Below, piece after piece: positions 36,698 through 46,518 of a DNA stretch of 64,000 nucleotides. This DNA is from Methylobacter sp. (GTDB lineage: Bacteria; Pseudomonadota; Gammaproteobacteria; Methylococcales; Methylomonadaceae): assembly GCF_004322395.1 (NCBI RefSeq), contig NZ_SCTW01000100.1, positions 32,084-96,083 of the forward strand. Direction: 5' to 3'. The position numbers were made by a program, and so were the translations under genes. The notes beneath the pieces were generated by a model. It was not told the DNA's origin. It did not search any database and saw nothing but the letters and a program-made list of their open reading frames with translations. Within the stretch, counting starts at the first letter, position 1; every line of letters begins with the position of its first letter.

Positions 36698-38635
36698 ATG
36701 TCTGACGTTAAAATTTATGACATAAAGCCGGAAATAGCGGCCAAATCGCATATCGACGCTGAAACTTATAAAGCGATGTATCAACGCTCCATCGCTGAAC
36801 CCGAAGCTTTCTGGGCTGAACAGGCAAAACAGTTTCTGGACTGGAACAAGCCTTGGGATAAAATCAGCGATTGCGATTTCAAGACCGGCCATATTCGCTG
36901 GTTTGAAGGCGGAAAACTCAACGTCAGCGTCAATTGCGTGGACCGCCATCTGGCAACTCGCGGCGATCAAGTCGCTATCATCTGGGAAGGCGACAATCCG
37001 GCGCAGGACAAAAAAATCACTTACCGCCAATTGCACGAGCAAGTCTGCAAGTTCGCCAATGTGTTAAAAGCGCAAGGTGCAAAAAAAGGTGACCGCGTTT
37101 GCATCTACCTGCCGATGGTTAGTGAGGCGGCAGCGGTAATGCTGGCCTGCACCCGTATCGGCGCAGTGCATTCGATAGTGTTTGGCGGTTTTTCCGCCGA
37201 AGCGTTAAAAGACCGGATTCAGGATGCCGATTGCCGGTTTCTGGTCTGCGCCGATGAAGGTCACCGCGGCGGCAAGATCGTACCTATTAAAGCCAATGCC
37301 GATGAAGCCGCCGCAGCCTGTCCCGGTCTTGAAAAAGTCATCGTCATAAAAAACACCGGCAATCCTGTCGACTGGCACGAACAGCGCGATATCTGGTACC
37401 ACGAAGCAATGGCAACCGCTACGGCCGACTGCCCGGCAGAAGAAATGGATGCCGAAGACCCGTTATTTATATTGTACACATCCGGCTCCACCGGCAAACC
37501 TAAAGGGGTTCTGCACAGTACCGGCGGTTATTTGTTGCACACGGCAATGACCCATAAATATATTTTCGATTACCACGATGGCGATGTTTACTGGTGTACC
37601 GCCGACATAGGCTGGGTGACCGGGCATTCCTACATGATCTACGGCCCGTTATGCAACGGGGCCACCACGTTAATGTTTGAAGGCGTGCCGACTTATCCCG
37701 ACGCCAGCCGCTTCTGGCAGGTGATCGACAAACATCAGGTTAATATCTTCTATACCGCCCCGACCGCGATCCGTGCGCTGATGGCGCAGGGCGATGAGTT
37801 TGTTAAACGCAGTTCTCGCCGCAGCTTAAGAATCCTCGGCAGCGTCGGCGAGCCGATTAACCCGGAAGCTTGGGAATGGTATTACCATGTGGTCGGCGAA
37901 GGCCGTTGCCCTATCGTTGACACCTGGTGGCAAACCGAAACCGGGGGCATCCTGATCACGCCGTTACCGGGCGCGATTGCTTTAAAGCCGGGTTCCGCCA
38001 CCCTGCCGTTTTTCGGCATCAAGCCTGAAATCATGGACAACGATGGCCGAATCAGGGAAGGCGCAGCCGAAGGTATTTTAGTCATCAGCCGGTCCTGGCC
38101 GGGACAAATGCGCACCGTTTACGGCGATCATCAACGATTTGTCGATACCTATTTTAAAAACTATCCCGGCTATTATTTTACCGGCGATGGCGCGCGCCGC
38201 GATGAAGACGGCTATTTCTGGATTACCGGCCGGGTTGACGATGTGATCAATGTTTCCGGTCACCGCATGGGCACTGCAGAAATCGAAAGCGCCCTGGTGC
38301 TGCACGAACATGTCGCCGAAGCGGCGGTGGTCGGCTATCCTCATGACATTAAAGGCCAAGGTATTTACGCCTACGTGACCTTAAATATCGGCATCGAGCC
38401 TTCCGAAGAGCTGAGGCAAGAACTGATAGAACTGGTCAAGAAGGAAATCGGCCCAATTGCTCACCCGGATATCATTCAATGGGCGCCGGGCTTACCTAAA
38501 ACCCGCTCAGGTAAAATCATGCGCCGTATTTTGCGTAAAGTGGCCTCCAACGAAATAAGCAGCTTAGGCGATACTTCCACGCTGGCCGACCCAGCCGTGG
38601 TTGACGATATTATCGAGCATCGGGCTAATAAGTAA
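36698..38635 (+). CDS. acs: Acetyl-CoA synthetase
   Basis: 645 residues, full length. [16 protein letters not shown]-loop-like [47 protein letters not shown] and the acetylation-site [13 protein letters not shown] are all present. Converts acetate to acetyl-CoA with ATP. Followed by a strong hairpin. Confidence 0.97.
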   Translation: MSDVKIYDIKPEIAAKSHIDAETYKAMYQRSIAEPEAFWAEQAKQFLDWNKPWDKISDCDFKTGHIRWFEGGKLNVSVNCVDRHLATRGDQVAIIWEGDNPAQDKKITYRQLHEQVCKFANVLKAQGAKKGDRVCIYLPMVSEAAAVMLACTRIGAVHSIVFGGFSAEALKDRIQDADCRFLVCADEGHRGGKIVPIKANADEAAAACPGLEKVIVIKNTGNPVDWHEQRDIWYHEAMATATADCPAEEMDAEDPLFILYTSGSTGKPKGVLHSTGGYLLHTAMTHKYIFDYHDGDVYWCTADIGWVTGHSYMIYGPLCNGATTLMFEGVPTYPDASRFWQVIDKHQVNIFYTAPTAIRALMAQGDEFVKRSSRRSLRILGSVGEPINPEAWEWYYHVVGEGRCPIVDTWWQTETGGILITPLPGAIALKPGSATLPFFGIKPEIMDNDGRIREGAAEGILVISRSWPGQMRTVYGDHQRFVDTYFKNYPGYYFTGDGARRDEDGYFWITGRVDDVINVSGHRMGTAEIESALVLHEHVAEAAVVGYPHDIKGQGIYAYVTLNIGIEPSEELRQELIELVKKEIGPIAHPDIIQWAPGLPKTRSGKIMRRILRKVASNEISSLGDTSTLADPAVVDDIIEHRANK

Positions 38636-38677
38636 CACGCAACTGATTATTTTTTTGAACCGGCTTTTTCAACAACC

Positions 38678-38713
38678 GAGCTAAAGCCGTCTCAGAAGAG
38701 ACGGCTTTAGCTC
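38678..38713 (+). terminator. Terminator hairpin after acs
   Basis: A 16-bp perfect stem, GAGCTAAAGCCGTCTC with its complement, AGAA loop, followed by a weakly T-rich TGGTTTTAT. 43 bases past the acs stop. Confidence 0.8.
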
Positions 38714-38782
38714 TGGTTTTATATTGGTTTTGGTTATTGTAGGGATGCCTCAAGGGTTACTGCTATATTTACAATTATCCGA

Positions 38783-39418
38783 TTATTTTGGAATATTCAG
38801 TTCAAGAGGCGTTTCCTTTTTTTCAGGCTGGGCAGCACTAGCCGCTGGTGGCGTTGGCGTAGAACGTGAACCCTCTGAACCAACGTCTTTAGGTTCCAGT
38901 AAGGCTTTTGCATCCGGCCCCATAGGAACAGATAGGTCGGTTGAAGCCAGGATGTTTTTGCTATCCGCATCGATGATGCGTAAAGAAATATAGGTGTTTC
39001 GTTTTCCCGGAGCATATGCGCCACCTACTATCGCAGCAGCTCCATAAATCTTGAGTATTTTTTTAGTTTCATCGGAAAGAAGCGGCGCTTTACCTTCTTG
39101 CATGACTAAGAAATCTATAGGCATTTCCATGCCGATAACTCGATAACCTGAATTATAAAAAGCGGATGCTATTTGATCCGAAACGATACGCCCAAAAGAT
39201 GAAGTCTTTTTTAAGTCATCGACATTAAGCAAGGTGTTGACAATTATCAAAGAATGTTCGGGTAATGTTTGTACAAGATTGCTCTGAAGTGTATCTACCG
39301 CGTCATAGCTCACTTCTACCAGGTCGGTATCTTTAATAGCTTCGTAGTAAGAATTTGTACAGCCGCCCAAAATAACAAGAAGCAAAGCCTGAATAAAAAT
39401 TGTCGCCTTCTTTAACAT
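38783..39418 (-). CDS. FlgO-like outer membrane lipoprotein
   Basis: 211 residues with lipobox ILGGC (Cys20). The FlgO domain is visible: AVDTLQSNLVQTLPEHSLIIVNTLLNVDDLKKTSSFGRIVSDQIASAFYNSGYRVIGME, and YAPGKRNTYISLRIIDADSKNILAS. A Pro/Glu-rich tail follows. No flagellar genes are near, so a FlgO-like envelope role is inferred only from the domain. Confidence 0.8.
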   Translation of the reverse strand: MLKKATIFIQALLLVILGGCTNSYYEAIKDTDLVEVSYDAVDTLQSNLVQTLPEHSLIIVNTLLNVDDLKKTSSFGRIVSDQIASAFYNSGYRVIGMEMPIDFLVMQEGKAPLLSDETKKILKIYGAAAIVGGAYAPGKRNTYISLRIIDADSKNILASTDLSVPMGPDAKALLEPKDVGSEGSRSTPTPPAASAAQPEKKETPLELNIPK

Positions 39419-39670
39419 AATGTATTTCCTTAATTATAAATTTGTTGAGCATGAATAACATATGTACGGCCCACCTGTTTATTGGTGAATTTAAACATTA
39501 TTTCTGACCGAACTTACACACCAAAAGCCTAACGTATCGATGTAGGTCAACTTTTACCCTAAGTGCTCAGCTTGAGTCAATAAATTCATTTTTTTAGAAG
39601 AAAATAAGAAAATTATCCGTTCACCCTTTACCTATACCTTAAAAAATCCATTCCCAACAAAAAATAACAA

Positions 39671-41413
39671 ATGAATATCATCATTAAAGAATACGGCCGG
39701 GTTATATGGCAAAAAAAATGGTTTTTCCTGCTGGCTCTATGCGCGTTGGCCTCTGCCGCCACTCTGGATTTATTAGCGCCGGTTTACTATAAAAATATTG
39801 CTAACGGACTGGCAGAACCCTATTCGGACGCCACCTTGATACTATTGCTGGACAACCTGAAACAAGTCGGACTTATTTATGCGGGAATCTGGCTGTCATG
39901 GCGATTGCTTGAAATCGCTATTGTTCCGCTTGATGGCGGCGGCGTTAATCTGCTGGAAAAACGCTGTTTCGAAGTGCTTAAAAAACAGAAATATGTCTTT
40001 TTTGAGAATAGTTTTTCCGGCAGTTTGATCAAACAGGCCAATCGCTTTTCGCGTTCTTTCGAAATCATTATGGACTGGTTTCTGTTCCAGTTTTTCATGA
40101 ACATTGTCGCGGTAGGCATTGCATTTACGATCTTCTACCGGCAACAGCAAGAATTCGCCTGCTATTTTTTAATCTGGGTCATGCTCTTTATTACCTGGAA
40201 TATCGGCTATTCGGTATGGAAACTGCGTTTCGATAAAACCGTAGCCCAAGCCGACTCGACAGTCGGCGGCGCATATTCCGATGCGGTCAGCAATATTTTC
40301 GTGGTCAAAAGCTTTGCGATGGAAACCCATGAACAAGGGCACATCAATAAAGCATCGGATTTTGTTTACCGGAAGAAAAAAATCGCCTGGACGCTGATGT
40401 TTATCTCCTTTGCCGTGCAAGGCTTGATGACATTCGGTATTGAACTGCTGCTCGTATATTTGATGATACAAAAGTGGAAAACCGGCGACTTTCAGGTCGG
40501 CGAGTTTGTTTTGTTTCAATCGATCATGATCATGCTGATCCAGCGTTTATGGGAGTTCGGACGTAATTTAAGAAATTTTTTCACCGCCCTGGCCGATGCA
40601 TCCGAAATGGCCGACGTTTTCAGACAAGAAGATGTCGAGATCGATGCCGATAATGCCCGACCGCTAACCATCAGTAACGGCGCCATCGACTTCAACAAAA
40701 TCCACTTTGCCTATAATAAAGCAAACCCGCTGTTTGAGAATTTCTCCCTGAACATCAAAGCAGGTGAAAAAGTCGCTTTGGTCGGTCAATCCGGCTCCGG
40801 TAAATCGTCGTTAACCAAGCTTTTATTTCGCTTTATCGACCCGCAAAAAGGCAACGTAAGCTTTGACGGCCTGGATGCAAAAACCTTTACGCTGAATTCA
40901 CTGCGGCGGCAAATCTCGATGGTGCCGCAACAGCCGGATCTCTTTCATCGCTCGATACGGGACAACATCACCTTGGGTGCGGATATTTCAGAAGCAAAGC
41001 TTATCGATGTGGCCAAAAAATCCCATTGCCTTGAATTTATCGAACAATTGCCGGAACAATTCGACACTCTGGTCGGCGAGCGCGGCATCAAGCTGTCCGG
41101 CGGCGAAAGACAGCGCATCGCCATTGCCCGCGCCTTTTTGGAAGATGCGCCGATTATAGTTCTGGATGAAGCCACCAGCGCGTTGGACTCATTGACCGAA
41201 AAGCAAATCCAAACGGCTATTTTCGAACTGATTGAATATAAAACAGCCCTGGTTATCGCCCATCGTCTTTCCACCATTCTAAGTATGGACCGCATCATCG
41301 TACTGGAAAAAGGCAAAATCATAGAGCAAGGCACCCATCAGCAATTGTTAGACAAGCAAGGCAAATACTACGCCATGTGGCAACATCAAAGCGGCGGTTT
41401 TTTAATTGAATAG
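39671..41413 (+). CDS. ABC transporter, fused permease and ATP-binding protein
   Basis: 580 residues. Six-helix exporter domain (~1-310) and nucleotide-binding domain with Walker A GQSGSGKSSL, signature LSGGERQRIAIARAF, Walker B PIIVLDEATSALDS and switch His VIAHRLSTI. A type IV (MsbA-like) exporter half, acting as homodimer or with an unseen partner. The substrate cannot be deduced. Intergenic regions on both sides separate it from its neighbours. Confidence 0.9.
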   Translation: MNIIIKEYGRVIWQKKWFFLLALCALASAATLDLLAPVYYKNIANGLAEPYSDATLILLLDNLKQVGLIYAGIWLSWRLLEIAIVPLDGGGVNLLEKRCFEVLKKQKYVFFENSFSGSLIKQANRFSRSFEIIMDWFLFQFFMNIVAVGIAFTIFYRQQQEFACYFLIWVMLFITWNIGYSVWKLRFDKTVAQADSTVGGAYSDAVSNIFVVKSFAMETHEQGHINKASDFVYRKKKIAWTLMFISFAVQGLMTFGIELLLVYLMIQKWKTGDFQVGEFVLFQSIMIMLIQRLWEFGRNLRNFFTALADASEMADVFRQEDVEIDADNARPLTISNGAIDFNKIHFAYNKANPLFENFSLNIKAGEKVALVGQSGSGKSSLTKLLFRFIDPQKGNVSFDGLDAKTFTLNSLRRQISMVPQQPDLFHRSIRDNITLGADISEAKLIDVAKKSHCLEFIEQLPEQFDTLVGERGIKLSGGERQRIAIARAFLEDAPIIVLDEATSALDSLTEKQIQTAIFELIEYKTALVIAHRLSTILSMDRIIVLEKGKIIEQGTHQQLLDKQGKYYAMWQHQSGGFLIE

Positions 41414-41467
41414 GCATCTATTTGATAACTGAGCGATTTATCGCATTGTTTTTATTTTCTCGCTAAA

Positions 41468-41514
41468 CCACTATATGTTGTGTTATTCTATAAAAAAACC
41501 ACTACATATCGATC
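41468..41514 (+). promoter_or_regulatory. Two NrdR-like boxes upstream of the class II RNR
   Basis: CCACTATATGTTGTGT (41468-41483) fits the NrdR consensus core CwAtATaTwG with flanks closely. A second, weaker site CCACTACATATCGATC lies at 41499-41514. They start 31 bases apart, i.e. about three helical turns, the arrangement used by NrdR. They overlap likely -35/-10 hexamers (TTGTGT, TACATA). nrdR itself is not in the window. Confidence 0.75.
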
Positions 41515-41567
41515 AACAGCCCTAAACGGCTGGTTTTCAAACTTCCATTATCAATAAGGACATCACT

Positions 41568-43718
41568 ATGCCGGCAAAGTTACACGTCATTCCAAACACC
41601 GTGACTGAAATATCTTTTCAGGACGCTTCAATGGATATTTGGGATACGAAATATCGTTTAAAAACCAAAGATGGCGTAGCTATTGACGGCACCATCGATG
41701 AAACTTACCAACGGGTTGCCAGGGCAATTTCCAGTGTGGAAAAAGGTAAAACCAAACAGGAACAGTGCTATAAAGACTTTCTGTGGGCATTACGCCAAGG
41801 CGTTATTCCAGCCGGGCGTATTATTTCCAATGCCGGCGCACTGGAACATAAACCGGCCACGTCGACGATCAACTGTACAGTGTCCGGCACTATCGCCGAC
41901 TCGATGGATGACATTCTGCATAAAGTGCATGAAGCCGGGCTTACACTAAAAGCCGGTTGCGGCATCGGTTACGAGTTTTCAACCTTGCGCCCTAAAAACG
42001 CTTATGTCTCCGGTGCCGGCGCTTATACCTCCGGCCCGCTGTCGTTCATGGACATCTACGACAAGATGTGTTTTACCGTATCGTCCGCAGGCGGTAGACG
42101 CGGCGCGCAAATGGCGACTTTCGATGTCGGCCACCCCGATGTTATCGAATTTATCCGCGCCAAACGCGAAGACGGGCGTCTGCGTCAATTCAACCTGTCG
42201 TTGTTGATTACCGCCGAGTTTGTCGAAGCGGTAAAAAACGACCAGCCGTGGTCGTTATCATTTCCGGTCACAGAAAAACAAGTCCAACTGGATAACCTGG
42301 ATTTGACCGACGACAAACAAATCATCTGGCGCGACCTGCCCTACATAGACGGTTACATCCTTAACGAAGACGGCATGGTTGCCTGCAAAATAAGCAAAAC
42401 CATGCCTGCGCGCCGTCTGTGGGACATCATCATGAGCTCGACTTACGATTATGCCGAACCAGGATTCATCCTGATCGACAAAGTCAACGAGATGAACAAC
42501 AACTGGTTTTGCGAGAAGATTCGTGCGACCAATCCCTGCGGCGAGCAGCCGTTGCCGCCTTACGGCTCGTGCCTTTTAGGCTCGATCAACCTGACCCGCT
42601 TCGTTAAAAAACCGTTCACCAACGACGCGCATTTCGATTGGGACAATTACCGCAAAGCCATCAAGATTTTCACCCGCATGCTGGACAATGTCGTTGAAAT
42701 CAACGGCCTGCCCCTGCCCCAGCAACGCGAGGAGATTCTTACCAAGCGCCGCCACGGCATGGGCTATCTGGGACTGGGCTCAACCGTCACCATGATGGGC
42801 ATGAAATACGGCGATGCACAGTCGCTGCAATTCACCGAAGAAGTGACCAAAGTGCTGGCTGTGGAAGGCTGGAAAGCCGGACTTGCACTTGCCAAAGAAA
42901 AAGGCCCTGCTCCGATGATGGAGCAAATGTTTACCGTCACCGGTGAAATGCTGCATAAGCGTCCGGAAATGATTGCGGACGGTCATCAAGTCGGCGACCG
43001 GGTGCCCGGAAAACTGCTGCATAGCAAATACAGCCGTTACATGCAGCAATTGGCCCAGGAAGAACCCGAGCTGGTCGCCGAGTTGATTGAAGTCGGCGCC
43101 CGTTTTACCCATCACAGCTCTATCGCGCCGACCGGCACTATTTCGCTGTCGTTGGCCAATAATGCCAGCAACGGCATTGAGCCGAGCTTTGCGCATCATT
43201 ATTCGCGCAACGTGATCCGCGCCGGTAAAAAATCCAAAGAAAAAATCGACGTATTTTCCTTTGAGCTGCTCGCTTACCGCGAAATGATCAATGCCGATGC
43301 GATGCCTTACAGCCAGGATCCCAATCAGCAACTGCCGGATTATTTCATATCGGCGGATGACGTGACCCCGAAACAGCATGTCGATATTCAGGCGGCCGCG
43401 CAAAAATGGATAGATTCATCAATATCCAAAACAGCCAACGTGCCGACCGATTATCCTTATGAGGATTTCAAGTCCATTTACGAGTACGCCTACGACAAAG
43501 GCCTGAAAGGCTGCACCACGTTCCGCTTTAATCCCGAAGTCTTCCAAGGCGTATTGGTTAAAGAATCCGACCTGGAAAACACCACCTACCAATTCACGCT
43601 CGAAGACGGTCATGTGGTGGAATTTAAAGGCAACGAAGAAGTGGAATACGACGGCGAAATCCACAGCGCCGCCAACCTGTTCGATGCCTTGAAAGAAGGC
43701 TATTACGGTAAATTCTGA
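41568..43718 (+). CDS. nrdJa: Class II (B12-dependent) ribonucleotide reductase, catalytic part
   Basis: 716 residues. INCTVSGTIADSMDDIL, KAGCGIGYEFSTLRP, the active-site ATNPCGEQPLPPYGSCLLGSINL with thiyl-site Cys and APTGTISLSLANNASNGIEPSF place it in NrdJ. It lacks the C-terminal CxxC tail, which is on the next gene, so this is the split form seen in e.g. Pseudomonas. Joined by a TGATG overlap. Makes deoxynucleotides without oxygen dependence. Confidence 0.93.
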   Translation: MPAKLHVIPNTVTEISFQDASMDIWDTKYRLKTKDGVAIDGTIDETYQRVARAISSVEKGKTKQEQCYKDFLWALRQGVIPAGRIISNAGALEHKPATSTINCTVSGTIADSMDDILHKVHEAGLTLKAGCGIGYEFSTLRPKNAYVSGAGAYTSGPLSFMDIYDKMCFTVSSAGGRRGAQMATFDVGHPDVIEFIRAKREDGRLRQFNLSLLITAEFVEAVKNDQPWSLSFPVTEKQVQLDNLDLTDDKQIIWRDLPYIDGYILNEDGMVACKISKTMPARRLWDIIMSSTYDYAEPGFILIDKVNEMNNNWFCEKIRATNPCGEQPLPPYGSCLLGSINLTRFVKKPFTNDAHFDWDNYRKAIKIFTRMLDNVVEINGLPLPQQREEILTKRRHGMGYLGLGSTVTMMGMKYGDAQSLQFTEEVTKVLAVEGWKAGLALAKEKGPAPMMEQMFTVTGEMLHKRPEMIADGHQVGDRVPGKLLHSKYSRYMQQLAQEEPELVAELIEVGARFTHHSSIAPTGTISLSLANNASNGIEPSFAHHYSRNVIRAGKKSKEKIDVFSFELLAYREMINADAMPYSQDPNQQLPDYFISADDVTPKQHVDIQAAAQKWIDSSISKTANVPTDYPYEDFKSIYEYAYDKGLKGCTTFRFNPEVFQGVLVKESDLENTTYQFTLEDGHVVEFKGNEEVEYDGEIHSAANLFDALKEGYYGKF

Positions 43719-44467
43719 TGACAAGCGAAAACATCAGTAAAGAAGCGCTGCCTTTACAAGGCTCAGCAACAATGATTGAGGTTACAGACATGACACATAA
43801 AATTACAAAAAAAATCGTCAGCTACAAAGTCCTGACTAAAGACGATGTCGAACCGGTTAAGCAGGAGCAAGAACAGCCTTCCGTGGAAAGCATGCATGAA
43901 AACCTCACGCGCCCGGAAGTGCTGCTCGGCTCCACTTATAAAATCAAAACCCCGCAATCGGAGCATGCGCTGTATATCACCATCAACGACATGATCCTGA
44001 ACCAGGGCACCTCCCACGAAGAGCGCAGGCCTTACGAAATCTTCATCAACTCCAAAAACATGGAGCATTTCCAGTGGGTGTTGGCGCTGACCCGGCTGAT
44101 CTCGGCGGTCTTCCGCAAAGGCGGCGACGCTTGCTTTTTGGTCGAAGAAATGAAAGCAGTATTCGACCCGCGCGGCGGCTATTTCAAAAAAGGCGGCGTA
44201 TTCATGCCGTCGCTGGTTGCCGAAATCGGCTACGCGATCGAGTCGCATTTGAAGCACATCGGCATGATCAAGCCGGAAGCGATGACCGATCACCAGAAAA
44301 AGTTTCTTGCTGAAAAGCGCAAGGAGTTTGAAACGCAGCATGGGGAGTCGGAGGGGCAGGCGTTTCCTGAGAAAGCCGTGTTGTGTAATAAGTGCAGTAC
44401 TAAGGCTATGGTGTTGATGGATGGGTGTATGACTTGTTTGAATTGTGGGGAGAGTAAGTGTGGGTGA
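43718..44467 (+). CDS. nrdJb: Class II ribonucleotide reductase, C-terminal part (TSCPD/zinc-tail protein)
   Basis: 249 residues. ALYITINDMILNQGTSHEERRPYEIFINSKNM and RLISAVFRKGGDACFLVEEM form the TSCPD-like domain; the end has CNKCSTKAMVLMDGCMTCLNCGESKCG, a four-to-six Cys tail typical of the RNR redox/zinc end. An extra ~65-residue N-terminal part precedes. Acts with NrdJa as one enzyme. Confidence 0.9.
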   Translation: MTSENISKEALPLQGSATMIEVTDMTHKITKKIVSYKVLTKDDVEPVKQEQEQPSVESMHENLTRPEVLLGSTYKIKTPQSEHALYITINDMILNQGTSHEERRPYEIFINSKNMEHFQWVLALTRLISAVFRKGGDACFLVEEMKAVFDPRGGYFKKGGVFMPSLVAEIGYAIESHLKHIGMIKPEAMTDHQKKFLAEKRKEFETQHGESEGQAFPEKAVLCNKCSTKAMVLMDGCMTCLNCGESKCG

Positions 44468-44628
44468 TGGGAATGAGTTTCATGGCGACATTGCATGGGG
44501 TGGATTGTCTAATTTCGAATCGCCCCTGCTGATCTTAAATTAAATAAAGAACAATTTTTGAAAATGAAGCTGGATAATATGCTTAATTTGTATGTTATCC
44601 AGGTCTAGATAATGACTTGTTAGCGCCC

Positions 44629-44967
44629 ATGAATCGGACTGCCACACTTACCGCCTTAGTCAAAGTTACAATGCCCATCCACGAGGCAGTCTCGCGCTTG
44701 GCGGAATTTTCGTGGGACAGCGAATCGGAATTAGTGCTTCTTACCTCGGAGAACTTTTGCCATGTCTTGTCGATGTTTAAGCATGGTTCACTTTCAGCCG
44801 CCGAGGTCGAAGATTGGGCAAACGCACTGGAGGGCCGTGATGATGTTGGCTTTGCTACTGAGCAAATTCGCGAGCTGCTGCATGAGCTTGCGAATCCCCT
44901 GCTTACGCAGCCCTTGTCTGGTGAACGAGCTGGTTTCTGGCTCTCTCAACTTCAGCATGTTCGCTAA
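44629..44967 (+). CDS. Cassette-borne conserved hypothetical protein
   Basis: 112 residues from the ATG at 44629 (a TTG at 44617 is an alternative). Soluble and helical (LTALVKVTMPIHEAVSRLAEFSWD, LSAAEVEDWANALEGRDDVGF, LHELANPLLTQPLSGERAGFWL); it resembles small unassigned proteins common in integron cassettes and polymorphic-toxin immunity-like families, but I cannot assign one. A GTTAGCG (R'-like) lies just upstream, and the stop falls within the R'' box of the attC at 44962, a typical cassette layout. Confidence 0.6.
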   Translation: MNRTATLTALVKVTMPIHEAVSRLAEFSWDSESELVLLTSENFCHVLSMFKHGSLSAAEVEDWANALEGRDDVGFATEQIRELLHELANPLLTQPLSGERAGFWLSQLQHVR

Positions 44968-45050
44968 CCCTGCGCTCAACCGGAGCGCGGTTATAATGTG
45001 GTTTTGTTTTTCAGCTTTCCGGGCCGCGCCCGGTTAGCTCTACGTTAGGC
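44962..45050. repeat. attC recombination site 1
   Basis: R'' CGCTAAC at the left and R' CGTTAGGC at the right pair; the inner CTCAACCGGAGCGCG pairs with CGCGCCCGGTTAG, with an unpaired base in one arm as in real attC folds. 89 bases, between two genes on one strand. Confidence 0.75.
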
Positions 45051-45057
45051 ATATTAA

Positions 45058-45467
45058 ATGCGAGCACAAAAAATATTCTTCTTCATATCGATGCTATTTA
45101 CATCGCAGTGCAAGGCTGACGATTGGGTTTGCCCTAATCCAGATCCAAAATATGAGTTTTGCGACGCTGATCATGCCGAGTACTTAGCCGACCAGGCAGA
45201 TAAAAAACTAAATGAAGTTTATAAAAAGTTACTTAGCGATTATCCTGATAAAGCTACAGAGTATGAAATAGAGTTCACAAAGGTTGCCAGAGAGCTTGGA
45301 TAAAGTACTCAGAAGCCCATTGTGCTGCAATTTTAAACAAATTTGCGGGGGCTACCTTTACAAAGGCTGAAATGGAATCTTCCTGCCGTCTTGAGCAAAT
45401 TAACAAACGCATTAAGGAATTGGAAAGCTATTGTGAGTCATGTAGCCCCCCAGTCTCACAGCCTTAA
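45058..45467 (+). pseudogene. LprI/DUF1311-like lysozyme-inhibitor gene with a frameshift
   Basis: The first frame (signal-peptide MRAQKIFFFISMLFTSQCKA, then DDWVCPNPDP, EYLADQADKKLNEVYKKLLSDYP) reads as the N-terminal DUF1311 half and stops at 45303. The +2 frame continues it with RAWIKYSEAHCAAILNKFAG and SSCRLEQINKRIKELESYC to 45467, with the family's RAWIKxxxxHC core. One missing base near 45288 would restore one gene. Cassette 2. Whether truncated protein is made is unknown. Confidence 0.8.
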
Positions 45468-45503
45468 GCCGCATAACCTACGAGTATTGCGTTATATTTT
45501 CTG

Positions 45504-45625
45504 GCCTAACATGGCAGTCAAAGGGACGCGCCGCCCGTTAGCGGCTGTTGGGGTTAGTGGTTTATTGGGTTCGCCGGCTTTGGTTCAGTCCTGCAAGCGG
45601 CGCGCCTTTTACTTTTACGTTAGCC
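45504..45625. repeat. attC recombination site 2
   Basis: GCCTAAC (R'', 45504) and GTTAGCC (R', 45619) frame 122 bases. The inner GGGACGCGCCGC pairs with GCGGCGCGCC plus flanking bases. Longer central loop than site 1, as in the VCR-size class. Confidence 0.75.
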
Positions 45626-45637
45626 TCGTAGTCCCCT

Positions 45638-46518
45638 ATGTCGATTCCAGGCCCAGCAAGAACTGCCGCCGCAATGCGATTTCTCATCGATCGTATGCGC
45701 CGTCGGCCAGCAGAACGCATCTCCCTTGCCGAACTCAACCTCGCATCCGGCTTCACGGAAGCAGAGGGTCGCTTCTTCTCCACACATTGTTTCCCACCGG
45801 CCTCTTCCGCGCCATTGGCCCGGATTGCTTCTACCCAACTAATCGCGTCCTTGGGTACGAAGCTCGTATGTCCGCGTGCTCATTTGGGGACGTGCACTCC
45901 TACGCGCAGGACTTGGCATCCCAAGAGCACTTCGGGCGACTGCTGCCAGCCATATTTGTAGCAGCACGAAGCAAGACCGCCCCTGTCCTCACTCTGAAGG
46001 CCATCCTAGAGTTTGGCGATCGCGTAGACGACGGCAGATTGGTTGAGTGTGTAACTGTCCCTTGGTTTGAGATCCTACGATTGCTCGAGAAAGACCCAAG
46101 TGCTGCCTATGCGATCGATCCATACAAGTGGGAAGAGATCATTGCCGGAGCCTACGTCGCGGCCGGATTTGATGAGGTAGTCCTTACCCCTAGGAGCGGC
46201 GACAATGGTCGCGACGTCGTCGCAACCAAGAAAGGTGTCGGCTCAATCCGAATCTTCGACCAAGTCAAGGCCTACAAACCGGGGCATCTAGTCACCGCGG
46301 AAGAAGTTCGCGCTCTAGCCGGAACACTCTTTGCCGCGCAGAATGTCTCAAAAGGTGTTGTCACGACAACATCTGACTTCGCACCACGGATCGAAACACA
46401 CGACTTCGTGAAGTCGCTCATCCCTTATCGCCTAGAACTAAAGAACAGAGAAACACTTCTACAGTGGCTCTCGGAGCTTCGCCGCACGCATGAACGCTGT
46501 AAGACGGATAATTTGTAG
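45638..46518 (+). pseudogene. Mrr-like restriction endonuclease gene with a frame disruption
   Basis: The ATG at 45638, 12 bases past the attC, opens a coding-like frame (RFLIDRMRRRPAERISLAEL, GFTEAEGRFF) that runs out of sense near 45790. The alternate frame then gives RAIGPDCFYPTNRVLGYEA, and a core of the Mrr_cat nuclease domain: EVVLTPRSGDNGRDVVA, then IFDQVKAYKPGHLV, AGTLFAAQNVSKGVVTTTSDF. The D...D-QxK catalytic pattern is intact. A single-base shift would fuse both parts; alternatively the nuclease starts at ATG 45868. Confidence 0.7.

Noticed and set aside
44570..44602. Terminator or attC upstream of cassette 1
   Set aside because: CTGGATAATATGC and GTATGTTATCCAG pair imperfectly, but there is no T run and no matching R'' box, so neither call is secure.
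45343..45790. N-terminal half of the long plus-strand frame ending at 46518
   Set aside because: It crosses the LprI-like end and attC site 2 in a different frame from both cassette genes; only the part after ~45790 is coding (Mrr-like).
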